A stretch of DNA of 64,000 nt, taken from positions 148,698,199 to 148,762,198 of the forward strand of contig OX235279.1 of assembly GCA_944472155.2 (NCBI GenBank), read 5' to 3'. This document shows, piece after piece, positions 46,306 through 56,585 of this stretch. The stretch's first letter is position 1, and every line of letters starts with the position of its first letter. A program made the position numbers and the translations under genes. The stretch is from Trichobilharzia szidati. Taxonomy: Eukaryota; Platyhelminthes; Trematoda; Strigeidida; Schistosomatidae. The notes below the pieces were generated by a model. That model had not been told where the DNA came from and did no database searches. It saw nothing but the letters and a program-made list of their open reading frames with translations.

Positions 46306-46865
46306 ACAGGAAAACACCAGTGGTATTTAACATACCATTTCTTACAAAACACAAACAAAAGGGCATACAAAAAAATATCTGGACAGAAATGCGGTGATTG
46401 TACAGTGGACGGCAGTGTTTGCTACGACAGAGAATAAATTGTTGGGGAATAGTAAAGTTGTTCAGATTTTCTATTATAAGGAATAAATACATTTGAACTA
46501 CTGTGTATGATTCTAAACCAAATCACTAAAACATTCCTGAGCATTGCCCAACTTATGGCTACTATCTTGATTAAGTAGTATAGCTTGAGCATCTCGACAT
46601 CCCAAAAACGTTCCTGAAGGTCGCATCATATAGTTATCTTAGGGGTAATAAGACTGGAAGTAGTTACTGTCCTAGTGTAAGTTGCTTACACTGTGGCAGG
46701 AGTCTGAAAATGAATTTGTAGTACTGTCAAAACCTGGCATAATAGCAACAAGATGTTTTCCTTTAGGAACTTGGAGATAGGGAAGACCCCTCCGAAAATT
46801 TGGACATGCTTTCTAACCCTAGAGAGGTCTATTGACACCTGCAAGATCTTCCTTATGGAGGAAAT
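46306..46865. other. Intron stretch, mostly unassigned
   Basis: No gene. The last part may be a decayed extension of the inverted LINE B segment that follows. Confidence 0.4.
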
Positions 46866-47065
46866 TTCATGAATCCCATTATCATCAAAGACACTGTTCA
46901 TGATCGGCGTCAAGCAAACTGTTCCTGAACTATGAAGTCATGCAAATTTCTCCTCTACAACTTCGTAAAAGTATCTTTCGTCTTTCCTAGCACCCTTTTT
47001 TCACTCGCTTGTTCAGTGCCCTGCAGACTGAACTAAGCTTCTCCTTTCATTGTTCACCTTAAAGG
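46866..47065 (-). repeat. LINE family B, inverted 5' segment
   Basis: Matches the linker region of the 17.4-20.3 kb element (TCTTTCGTCTTTCCTAGCAC; CACTCGCTTGTTCAGTGCCC) but in opposite orientation to the rest of this copy, which starts at 47080. Confidence 0.6.
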
Positions 47066-47079
47066 GTATTTTCATGTCA

Positions 47080-48415
47080 CTTTTGCAGAAGGTTTGGAGA
47101 AAAGGAAAGGTATCTGAGGATTGGAAGAAGGGCTACCTTGTCTAACTATCGAAGTCTTTGTCAGAACCTGTGTGGAATCATGCTCCTGTTCACACCAAGC
47201 CAAATATTAAGTCGCATCATCCTACAGAGAGTTAAAGATGCTCTGGAACAAGCTGGATTCAGGAAAAGCAAGTCATGTGCGGATTACACCACAACGCTAC
47301 GCATCATTATCGAACAGAGCTTCAAGTGGCATTCAAATCTCCACTTCTATTTCACTGGCATTGAAAAGACCTCCGATAGCGTTGATCTTTAAGTAATTTG
47401 GAAACTTCTTCAATAATACCTAGTCCAGTGACACAAACACTGATCAACCTTATTTAACAGCTATATGATGATGCCAAATATCAATAAAATTCACAAGGTA
47501 AACCTCAGCAAAACCTTTGATATAAAAACAGAAGCAAGACAAGGGTGTCTACTATTCCCGACGGTATTCTCGATTGTGGTGAACTGGATCATGCAACAGA
47601 CTGTGGAGAGAAAGAGAGGACGAGAGGACGCCCTACCGGCAAAAAGACTCTAGAAGATGATTTGCATCTCCTGTCGCACAAACTCGAGCATACACATGCA
47701 AAAAATAACAATTTGACAGAAGAGGCGACGAAGGTATGACTTTATGTAGAGATGGAAAGGATGGCAGTGACGAAGACACCTAACCAACAAGCAGCAATCA
47801 CTTTCAACAGGAGAAATCGGGAATAAGTCGGCTTTTTCATCTACCAAGGCAGCAAAAGTTTCAACTACAGATGAGAACGCTACAGGCAGGATTGGAAAAG
47901 CAAGATAGGTCCTCTGAAATCAGTGTTGAAATCTACTGCACTTAGCATGAGAAACAAGATCTTAATTTTCAACTTTGATGTCAGATCAGCACTTGCTTCT
48001 ATATGGCTCAGGGAGCTGGTGTGGCAATCACCTAAATCACTTCAAAAAGACTACTGCAGGCCTTCACCAACAGTTGCCTTTGCTAGCTCAATACTCGAGA
48101 TCAGATGGCTAGTCAGCGATGATAGGCGACAAGGAACCCTAGCAACCTAGCAACCTGAGAACTTACTGGCCAAAAGAAGGAAATTGGAATGGCTTAAACA
48201 CACATAAGTTAACCCTGAGAGACATCGTGCGCCAGGACCTGGAGTGGAACCCGAACAGGGAGCTATAGGTAGGACATCGAAGAGATTGTCTGAGGCGATG
48301 ATAGCATATGGACGACTGTGGAGTCAGCTAAAGACGACTGCAGAGGACAGAGTGAAGTGGCAATGAGCTGCTGAAGCCCTGTGTTCCACTAAGAACCCAA
48401 GGGAATAATATACAT
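47080..48415 (+). pseudogene. LINE family B, RT and 3' part, decayed
   Basis: Sense blocks in order: KVWRKGKVSEDWKKGYL, an SKILSRIILERIK-like block, QAGFRKSKSCADYTTTLRII, IEKTSDSVDL (motif A), QGCLLFPTVFSIVVNWIMQQ (motif B), DDLHLLSHKLE (motif C), then thumb fragments to CCTGTGTTCCACTAAGAACC. Several stops and frameshifts. Confidence 0.8.
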
Positions 48416-48765
48416 AATAAACACTTCTATTATCAGCTAACTAAACAGCTGAAAGAGTAATATGAATCCATCAACATAATCAAACTGTGACGCAAATTAT
48501 GTGAATATGAGTAAATTGCTTTCATTCTCTAATTCCTTTTACAATGAAAAAAATTCGAAAGAAATTCACGTGTAATTCTGTTGTAAACGTTGTCATAAAA
48601 TAAAAATAATAATAATAACGCTTAGAAAACACGTAGTATTTTCTTTTAAGAAAAACGACAAAGTATGTCAAAATTTTAGTATGCAAAAAGATATAACAAT
48701 GTTATCTTTTGTAGAGATTTCACTTAACTTTAGTGTGTCATGGATCAACGCTACTTGAAAGATCA
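48416..48765. other. Intron stretch, low complexity
   Basis: AT-rich with (AAT)n near 48610. No gene. Confidence 0.5.
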
Positions 48766-48885
48766 CTGAAAACAACGAAGCACTAAACAGCTGGTTCGTC
48801 TTAGTTTTCGGGCTCCTCAGCAGTTAGAATCAGCAACCCCGTCGGAGACCGAACCTAGGACTTTCAGGTTGTAGGATATGCCCAG
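48766..48885 (-). repeat. Family F SINE fragment, old
   Basis: On the minus strand: a remnant B-box (GGTTCGGTCTCC), then CTGCTGAGGAGCCC, AAGACGAACCAGCTG. The hammerhead is damaged at core and stem I. Confidence 0.5.
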
Positions 48886-49375
48886 TGACTAATAGCCTTC
48901 CCCGTAGGAACCTGACGACCCTTGCCGTCAACTGCTGAATAGTCCCAAAACTTTTTCAAGCATAAAGAGAATGAAATAAGTATTTTCCATTTATCTGTCG
49001 TCATATTACTCATTATAAAAATTGACTTTATTATCTGTTTTTTTTTAAATTTAGTTACTTTATTGACAGTCAATATTGAAAACCTGAGGCCTACATCTCG
49101 TTTAAAACGATAAAATCAGTTTACTTTTGAATTTTAGTAAATACAAACATTTCGAATTGCGACTTGTGACTAGAAAGAAGTGTTATCAGTGTTATTGTTG
49201 CTGCAAGGCTTTAAAACTAGTGAAAACGAAATTTTTCTTGAATAAATGCTACGATACTACTTAAATTCTAGGTTCGATATTTATTTGGTTGTAGTTTACA
49301 GTTGCATTTGTAATGCTAAAAGGTAAATCCAATTCATGCTTGGCAATCACAACATACTGCATAATTTTTATTGAA
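48886..49375. other. Intron stretch, nothing recognised
   Basis: AT-rich, no repeat or frame worth noting. Confidence 0.45.
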
Positions 49376-49379
49376 TACT

Positions 49380-49612
49380 CCGCAATTCCAGTGGAGCATG
49401 TAGCTTCAGCTTTGGAGTTTCAGTATTGGTGGCGTTCTTTTTTCATAGAGTGAGATTTCTAATCCCACGCTTAATCGTCTTTTCTTACGGGATTTACAAC
49501 CCGATAAGCAAGATTCACCAGTGCATCGTCCGGGGGTCGAACACTCCCCCCCACATACAAACACACCAAATCTTTGGCAGACGATTATTCTACCGCTGAA
49601 AAACCAACGCAC
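49380..49612 (-). repeat. Family A SINE, diverged
   Basis: The head on the minus strand (CAGCGGTAGAATAATCG, then GGTTCGACCCCCGGACGATG-type sequence, interrupted by a C-run) and the end (CATGCTCCACTGGAATTGCG) keep the family order. Confidence 0.6.
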
Positions 49613-50038
49613 ATTGCATCATTAGGAACATAATATTCAGTAAAGAGACTCTTAACACGAATTTATTATCCCGCTGTAGAAATATATATATATGTACATG
49701 AATTTTTAGAAACTATATCGCATGAGTAAATTAAAACAAAAGATGCGAATACTTATAATAATGTGAAATTCGACGAAATATTCGTGTTTATAATCATAGT
49801 TCAATATCAAACGATAAAACAAATAACAACATATATGAAACAGTTCGTAGAATGTACACATCTTGGAAAAGGACGTAAACTTTAATAGAATTAATAGGGA
49901 TTAGTAGGCACACAGTATAAACCACTGAATACTACTTAACTTCTAAAAGTAGTGTAGTTATTCATCATACAGATGTGAATTTCTTTAAAGGAAATTATAC
50001 CACTGCTCAACAGCGCTAGTCCACAGACTTTCAAATGA
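49613..50038. other. Intron stretch, nothing recognised
   Basis: Short (TA)n at 49683-49694. No gene. Confidence 0.45.
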
Positions 50039-50114
50039 GTAAAATATTCTTTGATTGTTTGGAGGATTTCATCATGAGCTGACATCAGTTAGAGACCCAT
50101 TGGAAAACCTGGGA

Positions 50115-50160
50115 GTACTGGACAGTTGTTTCATTCTAGTTTGGGACTCTTCATCAGTAC
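50115..50160 (-). ncRNA. Hammerhead-like, left arm
   Basis: GTACTG/CAGTAC stem I, ATGAAGA core (C3 to A), GTCCC hairpin, GAAA, CAACTGTC. Likely inactive. Confidence 0.5.
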
Positions 50161-50364
50161 GCACCCACCGGGGTTTGAACCCAGGATGTTCTGGTTACAA
50201 GGCGAGTTCGTAGACCGTTAAGCCACTGGGACCCGATCCAATGGCCCATGAACTATAACTTCTGCCAAATCATGGGCCATTGGATCGGGTCCCACTGGCT
50301 TAGTGGTCTACGAGCTCGCTAGCCTTGTAACCAGAACATCCTGGGTTCAAACCCCGGTGGGTGC

Positions 50365-50413
50365 GTACTGATGAAGAGTCTCAAACTAGAAGAACGAAAC
50401 AACTGTCCAGTAC
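50365..50413 (+). ncRNA. Hammerhead-like, right arm
   Basis: GTACTG (50365-50370) with CAGTAC (50408-50413); core ATGAAGA; a stem II hairpin with a small insertion; GAAA; GTC ending 50407. Likely inactive. Confidence 0.5.
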
Positions 50414-50518
50414 TCCCAGGTTTTCCAATGGTTATCTAACTGATGTCAGCTCATGATGAAATCCTCCAACCAATCTAACAAAAATCCCTACAAAAGCCAA
50501 TACTTGTAAAATATTCTT

Positions 50519-51325
50519 ATTTGATATGACTAACTTTAATTTCAAAATAGTTTTTTTAATTTTCAAAGTTTACTCTTCCACGTTAGCTTTATTTGTACTG
50601 ACCTAAATATTAATGAGTTTTTAAATTAATATTCTTCTTCCAAACTGTGATCAACTGGTGAAGAATTATCAGACACTGTAGTTATTTCACAAATTGATCA
50701 ATATTTGGAATTCATTCTCTTCTATGTAGCAGAAAAAATATTCGAAAATTAAGCCTTTTTGTACGCACAGATAAATGTTTTACATCAACTGTGTGCACAT
50801 TCTGACATTTAGAAAAGAAGCTTAGTCTCTATCGTATGATGAATCATAATGTTAACTGACAACCTGAAACGTAAATATGGGTAGGATAAAAGTTGGGCAT
50901 AGTGAGACATCAGTTATTCATATAAATCAAGCAGTGCCCATTACTGATTGATAAACAGGTAATAAATAATCTGATTGTCTAATCCTACCTAATTACTGTT
51001 CAGAATTTATTGATCAGGTGTGTGCAGTGTATTCATTCAGGCATACTTTACTATTTCTCTTACTTTTTTAGAAGACAACCTCCAATAATTGTAGATAATA
51101 AAAGTTTGGAGGTGAAATAATGTGTTTTCTTTCATCTGACCTAGCTAATTTTTAATATTAAAAGAAAAGCTAAAACTGCAAGAAGTCGTATCTGTTATAT
51201 TTCTTTTTAACATTGAAGCTTAAGAAATGCAAAACCAAAAAAATATAAAGGTGAGTAAAATCTTGTAGCAGTAATATAGGGTTGCTTAGAACTTAAAAAA
51301 ACGAGAAAGCAGTGGATACATTTAC
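50519..51325. other. Intron stretch, nothing recognised
   Basis: AT-rich; no repeat or open frame with support. Confidence 0.45.
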
Positions 51326-51329
51326 ATAA

Positions 51330-51575
51330 GTGTTCGTCAGTGGTTCAGCTGTAGAATACTCACCAACCACGCCACATGTGATCCGAGGTTCATATTCTGG
51401 CCGATGCACTCCTATACTTCACTTAGTCGGCAGGTAGGCCGGTAAAAATGCAAGGGTGGGCATTAGGCTAGCAACTCCAACCCGTAAAAAATGAACAACA
51501 GCGCTACTGAAACTTGAAAACTGAAGCTTGAAGCCTTATGTTCCACTTGGAACGCACGAGAATGAAACTCAAAAA
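51330..51575 (+). repeat. Family A SINE
   Basis: Head with CAGTGGTTCAGCTGTAGAAT and CCGATGCACTCC; body GGCATTAGGCTAGCAACTCC; end CTTATGTTCCACTTGGAACG. Confidence 0.75.
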
Positions 51576-51628
51576 TCGCGTTCGTTAAAATAGTGGGGAG
51601 ACATGATTCACTGGCTTAAGCACTCAAT

Positions 51629-52074
51629 CCATTATGGATAAGATTTTATTTTGATAAATCACACAGTGTTACACAGTAATATTAACTGATGACGTTTCGA
51701 GCACAAATTATTGCTCATAATCATATCAAGTTACTCACACAACTTTTTCCTTCATTTATATACATGTGTGGAATTGACTAGATATTTGAATAAAAATCAA
51801 TATGAGATAATGTACATTCAGAGATAATAATATGAGTGTTATTGATCAAATACAATTAGATGGGAAATAAGACGAATGTTCTTATAGTTATAATAAGTAA
51901 TTTGTTAGAATGTTGTGATTTGCTTGAATTGAAATAGAATTTTGAGCAATAATTTGTGCTCGAAACGTCATCAGTTAATATTACTGTGTAACACTGTGTG
52001 ATTTATGAAAATAAAATCTTATCCATAATGGAGTTACACTCTACCACAGTGCCCAAGTTTTATACTTATATCAA
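51629..52074. repeat. Family G short PLE-like element, inverted arms, 13-bp target duplication
   Basis: 446 bp bounded by TTAAGCACTCAAT at 51616-51628 and 52075-52087. The left arm (51629 to about 51730) and right arm (about 51948-52045) are reverse complements; the right side adds GTGCCCAAGTTTTATACTTA. The spacer is unique AT-rich DNA. It interrupts a family D SINE piece (GGCTTAAGCACTCAAT). No coding capacity. Confidence 0.85.
51686..51729 (-). ncRNA. Hammerhead-like segment, family G
   Basis: On the minus strand: TTGAT (stem I), ATGATTA in the core position, hairpin TGAGC...GCTC, GAAA, C, GTC, then ATCAG (stem I). Relative to CUGAUGA the core has C3 to A and G8 to U, which would still pair. 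Same in the 43.8 kb copy. Confidence 0.45.
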
Positions 52075-52087
52075 TTAAGCACTCAAT

Positions 52088-53087
52088 GTTAAACCAAAGA
52101 ATTCAGCAGTGAGAATCGTACTTAGGCTAATTCAGGAGTAGGTTACTGGGTAGTATCGTCAGCCTCTCTTTCCACACACACACACACATACAAGGAGGGT
52201 CACTCCTCGCAGTAACTGAGCTTCCGAATCGAAAACTTTAAAAAACGAGAACAAAAACTGACGCATCCAGTCTACGTTTCTTTTACAATTCACATTTTAA
52301 GAAAAAGCTTTACACCTCTGTTGTAGAATAACTCTTTATCACTCTCACTACACTGAGACGTCTACCACCCCAATTGACTTAACATACACCACATACCTAC
52401 GCAAAAAAGACTATCAATTAGAACACATGATGACAAACTCACTAACTGACTTGTCTAAACCACATTCCCGAAAATACACGTTTCATCGTGTCAACAGTAT
52501 AACAAGAGAACAACTGTCAAACGCATGATGATTAATTAAGTGAATGAATGAAATCGACCATTGCTGACTGATCTCACTATTAAATTCTTACAGAGTATAT
52601 TACGTCAAAGATATATAATAATGATGGATAATTTTATACAATCAAATAATATTGAGAATTATGCAGTCCTAATAAGTAAACCAGAGGTCTTTTCAAAAAA
52701 AGAACTGCCTAACTACACAGTAGGACGTAAACTATGTCTATAACTGACATGCTGCATTTTTATATATATGATATATATATTTTTGATATCATTTATCTAA
52801 TATTAAAAATGCCTTATACTATTTTCACAGAGGGGCAGGGGGAGGGAGGTATGTTTGGATGATTTACTCTTTATCTAAAAATAGTATAATCCACAGTAGT
52901 AATCACTTAATAAATGATTACAAAGTAATGCTGAATGATAAAACTGATAAAAAGATGAAATTTGTGCAAAGTGGAACTTTTTAAAAAAGTTCATCTGTAT
53001 TCACCGTGCCACTTAACGTTGACGATGATACTAATAATAATAATAGTGAGAAGTAAAACATAGGTGAATAAATTTTAACTGAACAGA
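52088..53087. other. Intron stretch with short simple repeats
   Basis: (CA)n lies at about 52175-52187 and a G-rich stretch near 52832-52850. A short plus-strand frame (52561-52743) has no recognised motif or splice context. Confidence 0.5.
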
Positions 53088-53099
53088 ATACAAATTTTA

Positions 53100-53509
53100 G
53101 TAGATGGTCGGAGGCAATCGGTAGGAGGTCTTGAACGTAGGTTTCATGATAGTTGGCATTCACCAGTCAGCAAAGCCTAAAAAAGGCCAATCGCCAGTCC
53201 GAGTAGCTCAGTGGAAACGTCCCTGACTGCAGCACTGAATGACGCCGGTTCGAATCTCAGAAGAGATATGAGTTTCTTCACGGTGGTTGCAGATACGCCT
53301 TGCTGAGGGATGAGTACCAACAAGCACGAAACATAGGTCCAAGACTTCCTGTCGATTGCTTCCAACCACCTAATATCAACAAGTCAAAGTGCACCGTGAT
53401 GGTGAGCCACCTAGAATGGTGACCACATTGCAAAACTTGACTGACAATTCTGTCTACACCAAAGGGCTAGACGCATTACACACGTTACCAACTAGTATCC
53501 AATCAAAAT
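53100..53509. repeat. tRNA-headed SINE, family C, with inverted partner and 12-bp target duplication
   Basis: The tRNA-like head at about 53196-53270 has AGTAGCTCAGTGGAAACGTC and B-box GCCGGTTCGAATCTC. A hammerhead-like segment follows (CTGAGGGATGAGTACC, CACGAAA, GGTCCAAG at 53303-53345). A partial reversed copy precedes it (53100-53180, AGTCAGCAAAGC end). ATACAAATTTTA is repeated at 53088-53099 and 53510-53521. Confidence 0.8.
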
Positions 53510-53809
53510 ATACAAATTTTATATTTTGGGTTAGATTTTAGTTAAAATTTAGTTAAATCTAACTCTTAAGAAACTTAAGAAATGAATAAAAAGTGAATTT
53601 AAATTGTTTTGTCTTCTCCGAATCTTTGATCACAACTTCAGAAAAAACACTAACTCCTTTAAAAAGTCATTAGGGAGGGTGATAAAACATCTACGAATAA
53701 ATGTCAAAGCTTTGAAGAATACCAAATAATTTTCATCCTTATCCTGAGTGACAAATCTTTTTTCCTCTATTATTTCACAGTTAAGTAGATCTACATACGC
53801 AATAGATGC

Positions 53810-54035
53810 TTCGGTAGTTCAATGGGTGGAATGCCGGTCAACCAAGTAAAAACAGACTGAGTTTGATTCTCTCACTCTTAAACCTCACTTAGCAGGTAGC
53901 GAATCCAGTAAAGGAGGGAGGTTGGACGTGAGGCTAACAACCCCATCCCGAAAAATCAAAACCACAGCCATAGAAATTTTAAAGCTCAAGCATGAAGCCC
54001 TATTTGTCGACTGGGAAGGCAAAGTAATGAAGAAA
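53810..54035 (+). repeat. Family A SINE, decayed
   Basis: Head CTTCGGTAGTTCAATGGGTG, body GTGAGGCTAACAACCCCATC, end AGCCCTATTTGTCGACTGGG. Confidence 0.6.
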
Positions 54036-54349
54036 AAAACATAGACAATGGCACTCAAATTTTAACAGTAATCAAATAAATTCAGTTTAAGCGTACGCTA
54101 CAAGATTAAGGAAAAATGAGAAAGAATGGTTATTGAACAAAGAATAGTCTTTTCGATAACTTCATCATCAGCTTCTACAGTTATAAATACATTACAGTGA
54201 ATGAATGAATTAGTGTTATGAACAACAATAATGTTGTTTAAATAACATCGAATCAATAATAATAATAATATCAGTGGATTACAGTTCGATAGCATCAACG
54301 TAACAATACACTGAATATCAGAGAAATTATGGAAGATAATAATACAAAT

Positions 54350-54646
54350 TCATGAATTTATAGTCTCGACTGAGGGCCAGGGCAGTGGTAATGGCTGGAC
54401 CCGTTTTTTCTGCACACAGAGCACTAGTTGTTTCACGCGAATCTCGATAGCCTCTGCTGTTTGGAGTATGCGGTACATGGGTGCTTTTGGCAATTTATTT
54501 GGTACGTGGTAGACGATAGAGAAGAATTCTTCAATGCTGCTTTTGTGGCCAGTTTGGACCAGACGGTCTAATATTGAACTGCTGATGGTTTTTACTACAC
54601 CTTTACTTAGCCATACTTGGAGATGTACTCGAGCACGGAAAATCAA
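54350..54646 (-). pseudogene. PLE GIY-YIG C-terminal fragment, left arm
   Basis: 98 codons: ISSSILDRLVQTGHKSSIEE, YHVPNKLPKAPMYR, AEAIEIRVKQ, PLPLPWPSVE. It matches the end of the 41 kb PLE (SSILEHLVISGH, AEALAIRHRKP, LALPWPE) in order and spacing, but is a different lineage. The YIG half would lie in the arm just before it (SGASYIDRCSRNL). Confidence 0.8.
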
Positions 54647-54844
54647 GTTCCTAGAGCAACGGTCGATATAACTCGCTCCAGAAGTGCAGTTGAATCTGTA
54701 GATTCAATTAGAAGTGGCTAGTCCAGGTACCATGATTCCTCAATTGAGGAATCATCATCGGTACCTGGACTAGCCACTTCTAATTGAATCTACAGATTCA
54801 ACTGCGCTTCTGGAGCGAGTTATATCGACCGTTGCTCTAGGAAC

Positions 54845-55141
54845 TTGATTTTTCGTGCTCGAGTACATCTCCAAGTATGGCTAAGTAAAGGTGTAGTAAA
54901 AACCATCAGCAGTTCAATATTAGACCGTCTGGTCCAAACTGGCCACAAAAGCAGCATTGAAGAATTCTTCTCTATCGTCTACCACGTACCAAATAAATTG
55001 CCAAAAGCACCCATGTACCGCATACTCCAAACAGCAGAGGCTATCGAGATTCGCGTGAAACAACTAGTGCTCTGTGTGCAGAAAAAACGGGTCCAGCCAT
55101 TACCACTGCCCTGGCCCTCAGTCGAGACTATAAATTCATGA
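54845..55141 (+). pseudogene. PLE GIY-YIG C-terminal fragment, right arm
   Basis: Identical 98-codon frame to the left arm, in opposite orientation. The tail after it runs through (ATT)n to CTGTAGAAGCTGATGATGAA, which has hammerhead-like CTGATGA and CGAAAAGAC, but a weak stem II. Confidence 0.8.
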
Positions 55142-55439
55142 ATTTGTATTATTATCTTCCATAATTTCTCTGATATTCAGTGTATTGTTACGTTGATGCT
55201 ATCGAACTGTAATCCACTGATATTATTATTATTATTGATTCGATGTTATTTAAACAACATTATTGTTGTTCATAACACTAATTCATTCATTCACTGTAAT
55301 GTATTTATAACTGTAGAAGCTGATGATGAAGTTATCGAAAAGACTATTCTTTGTTCAGTAAGCATACTTTTGAAAAAAACTGTTAATGTGCATTTTTAAT
55401 CAGTTTTTTTAAAAAAAAGAGGAAGTCGTAAATGCCCAC

Positions 55440-55513
55440 CTTGTTTAGCCAATAGCATTCGTAGCTCATACTCCAACTCTGCATGCCGATCTTCTAATTC
55501 TTGACAACGAAGC
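55440..55513 (-). CDS. MICAL-like gene, bMERB exon 3
   Basis: Acceptor CTAACAG, donor GTGGGC; phase 2 in, phase 1 out; 74 nt. It encodes LRCQELEDRHAELEYELRML and LAKQ. ELEDRHAELEYELR is a signature stretch of the bMERB central helix. Confidence 0.85.
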
Positions 55514-56455
55514 CTGTTAGTGTAATTAAAATTCGAAGTAAACAAAGAAGAAAAAAGCAAACAACATGTCACTGAAACTATCAAACTTGAATTTTCATTC
55601 TGTAACGTAACTGAACTCTCTATGCTACATTTAGCACTAGAGAGAAAGATACCAAAAATCAGGGAATAAACAATAAGTCAAAATTTCTATCGTTATTGAT
55701 ATTTCTAAGGAGAGAAACAAACACATCAACAGTAATAATAGCAACAACAACAACAACAACCGAGCTAATACAAACACCGTATGTACCTATCACGCATGAT
55801 GTAATACATGTCCAAAAGACAGTGAACAGGTGAATAAGGCAATTTTAGGATTCATCCCTTCTTTGTTTTTGTTTTGCTTCAAAAGAGGGCAAATTAACAA
55901 ACAGTAGATGAGTGGTAATCGAATATGAAATGTGCACCATAAAATTATATATATATATTATATATGTTAGAAAAGAAATTATTTCACTAAGTAATATAAT
56001 TTTACACATTAAAAGAAAGGAAGAATGTTACTAAAACTTGTGAAGTCTAGCAATACATAATTCTTGGAACGGATGAACAGGATCTTGCATAACCGAAAGA
56101 TAGACACTCGACTTTATCTTTGGCCTAATTAAGTTCACTAAATACTATTTATCAAACATTGTGTCTATTTCAATCATGTTCAAGTTGGTTAATGATAATA
56201 CTTAAACAGTGCAAGTCATATACTACTATTATTGCTTATTATAAAAGTATATGTTTGAATCTTTGGAATACGCAGATACTACAACGCAGTAGGTAAATCT
56301 GACCACTGAGTGAAATGGAAGAACAACTTCACTTGAATGCATATAATGCATAGGTAGTATTTGCAGATTTCAAGTACATTATTTAAACATAGACAGAGGA
56401 ATAAATAAATACATATGGAAATTTTGATAAAAGGAGATTTCTTAGACAACATAAA
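55514..56455. other. Intron stretch, simple repeats only
   Basis: (CAA)n lies at about 55740-55760, with short (TA)n near 55950. No gene. Confidence 0.5.
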
Positions 56456-56459
56456 AAAG

Positions 56460-56585
56460 AAGAGTCCCAAACTAGGACGAAACAGCTGTCCAGTACTCCC
56501 AGGTTTTCCAATGGTTCTCTAACTGATGTCAGCTCATGATGAAATCCTCCAACTAATCAAACAAAATCCCTACAAACCAACACTT
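56460..56585 (+). repeat. Family F SINE, 3' part only
   Basis: It starts inside the ribozyme (GAGTCCCAAACTAGGACGAA, ACAGCTGTC, CAGTAC) and runs to the end CCCTACAAACCAACACTTG. The 3' half of the hammerhead is perfect: GTCCC/GGAC stem II, GAAA and GTC. Confidence 0.75.

Larger units (their letters stand above)
50052..50505. repeat. Inverted family F SINE dimer with 13-bp target duplication
   Basis: The left arm (50052 to about 50260, minus) and right arm (about 50268-50505, plus) are nearly identical reverse complements with almost no spacer. Both 3' tails point outward. GTAAAATATTCTT is repeated at 50039-50051 and 50506-50518, so the dimer went in as one unit. Each arm has a tRNA-like head (B-box GGTTTGAACCC / GGTTCAAACCC) and a hammerhead-like segment. 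Confidence 0.9.
54134..55357. repeat. Large palindrome: PLE 3' ends head to head, 597-bp arms
   Basis: 54134-54730 and 54761-55357 are reverse complements with no length difference and only a few mismatches (two noticed by eye). The 30-bp centre holds a 24-bp perfect palindrome (54732-54755, around CCTCAATTGAGG). Each arm encodes the end of a PLE GIY-YIG domain and its 3' tail, tails outward. It lies in an intron of the MICAL-like gene, 82 bp from the donor of the 55513-55440 exon. Confidence 0.9.

Noticed and set aside
51629..52074. Family G as a DNA transposon or MITE because of its inverted ends
   Set aside because: The duplications are 11-13 bp and differ in length, the right end extends beyond the inverted part, and a ribozyme-like segment is present. 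These fit a retroelement better.
54350..55141. The two identical frames as a duplicated host gene
   Set aside because: They are PLE endonuclease ends within a palindrome, with the PWP ending shared with the 41 kb PLE.
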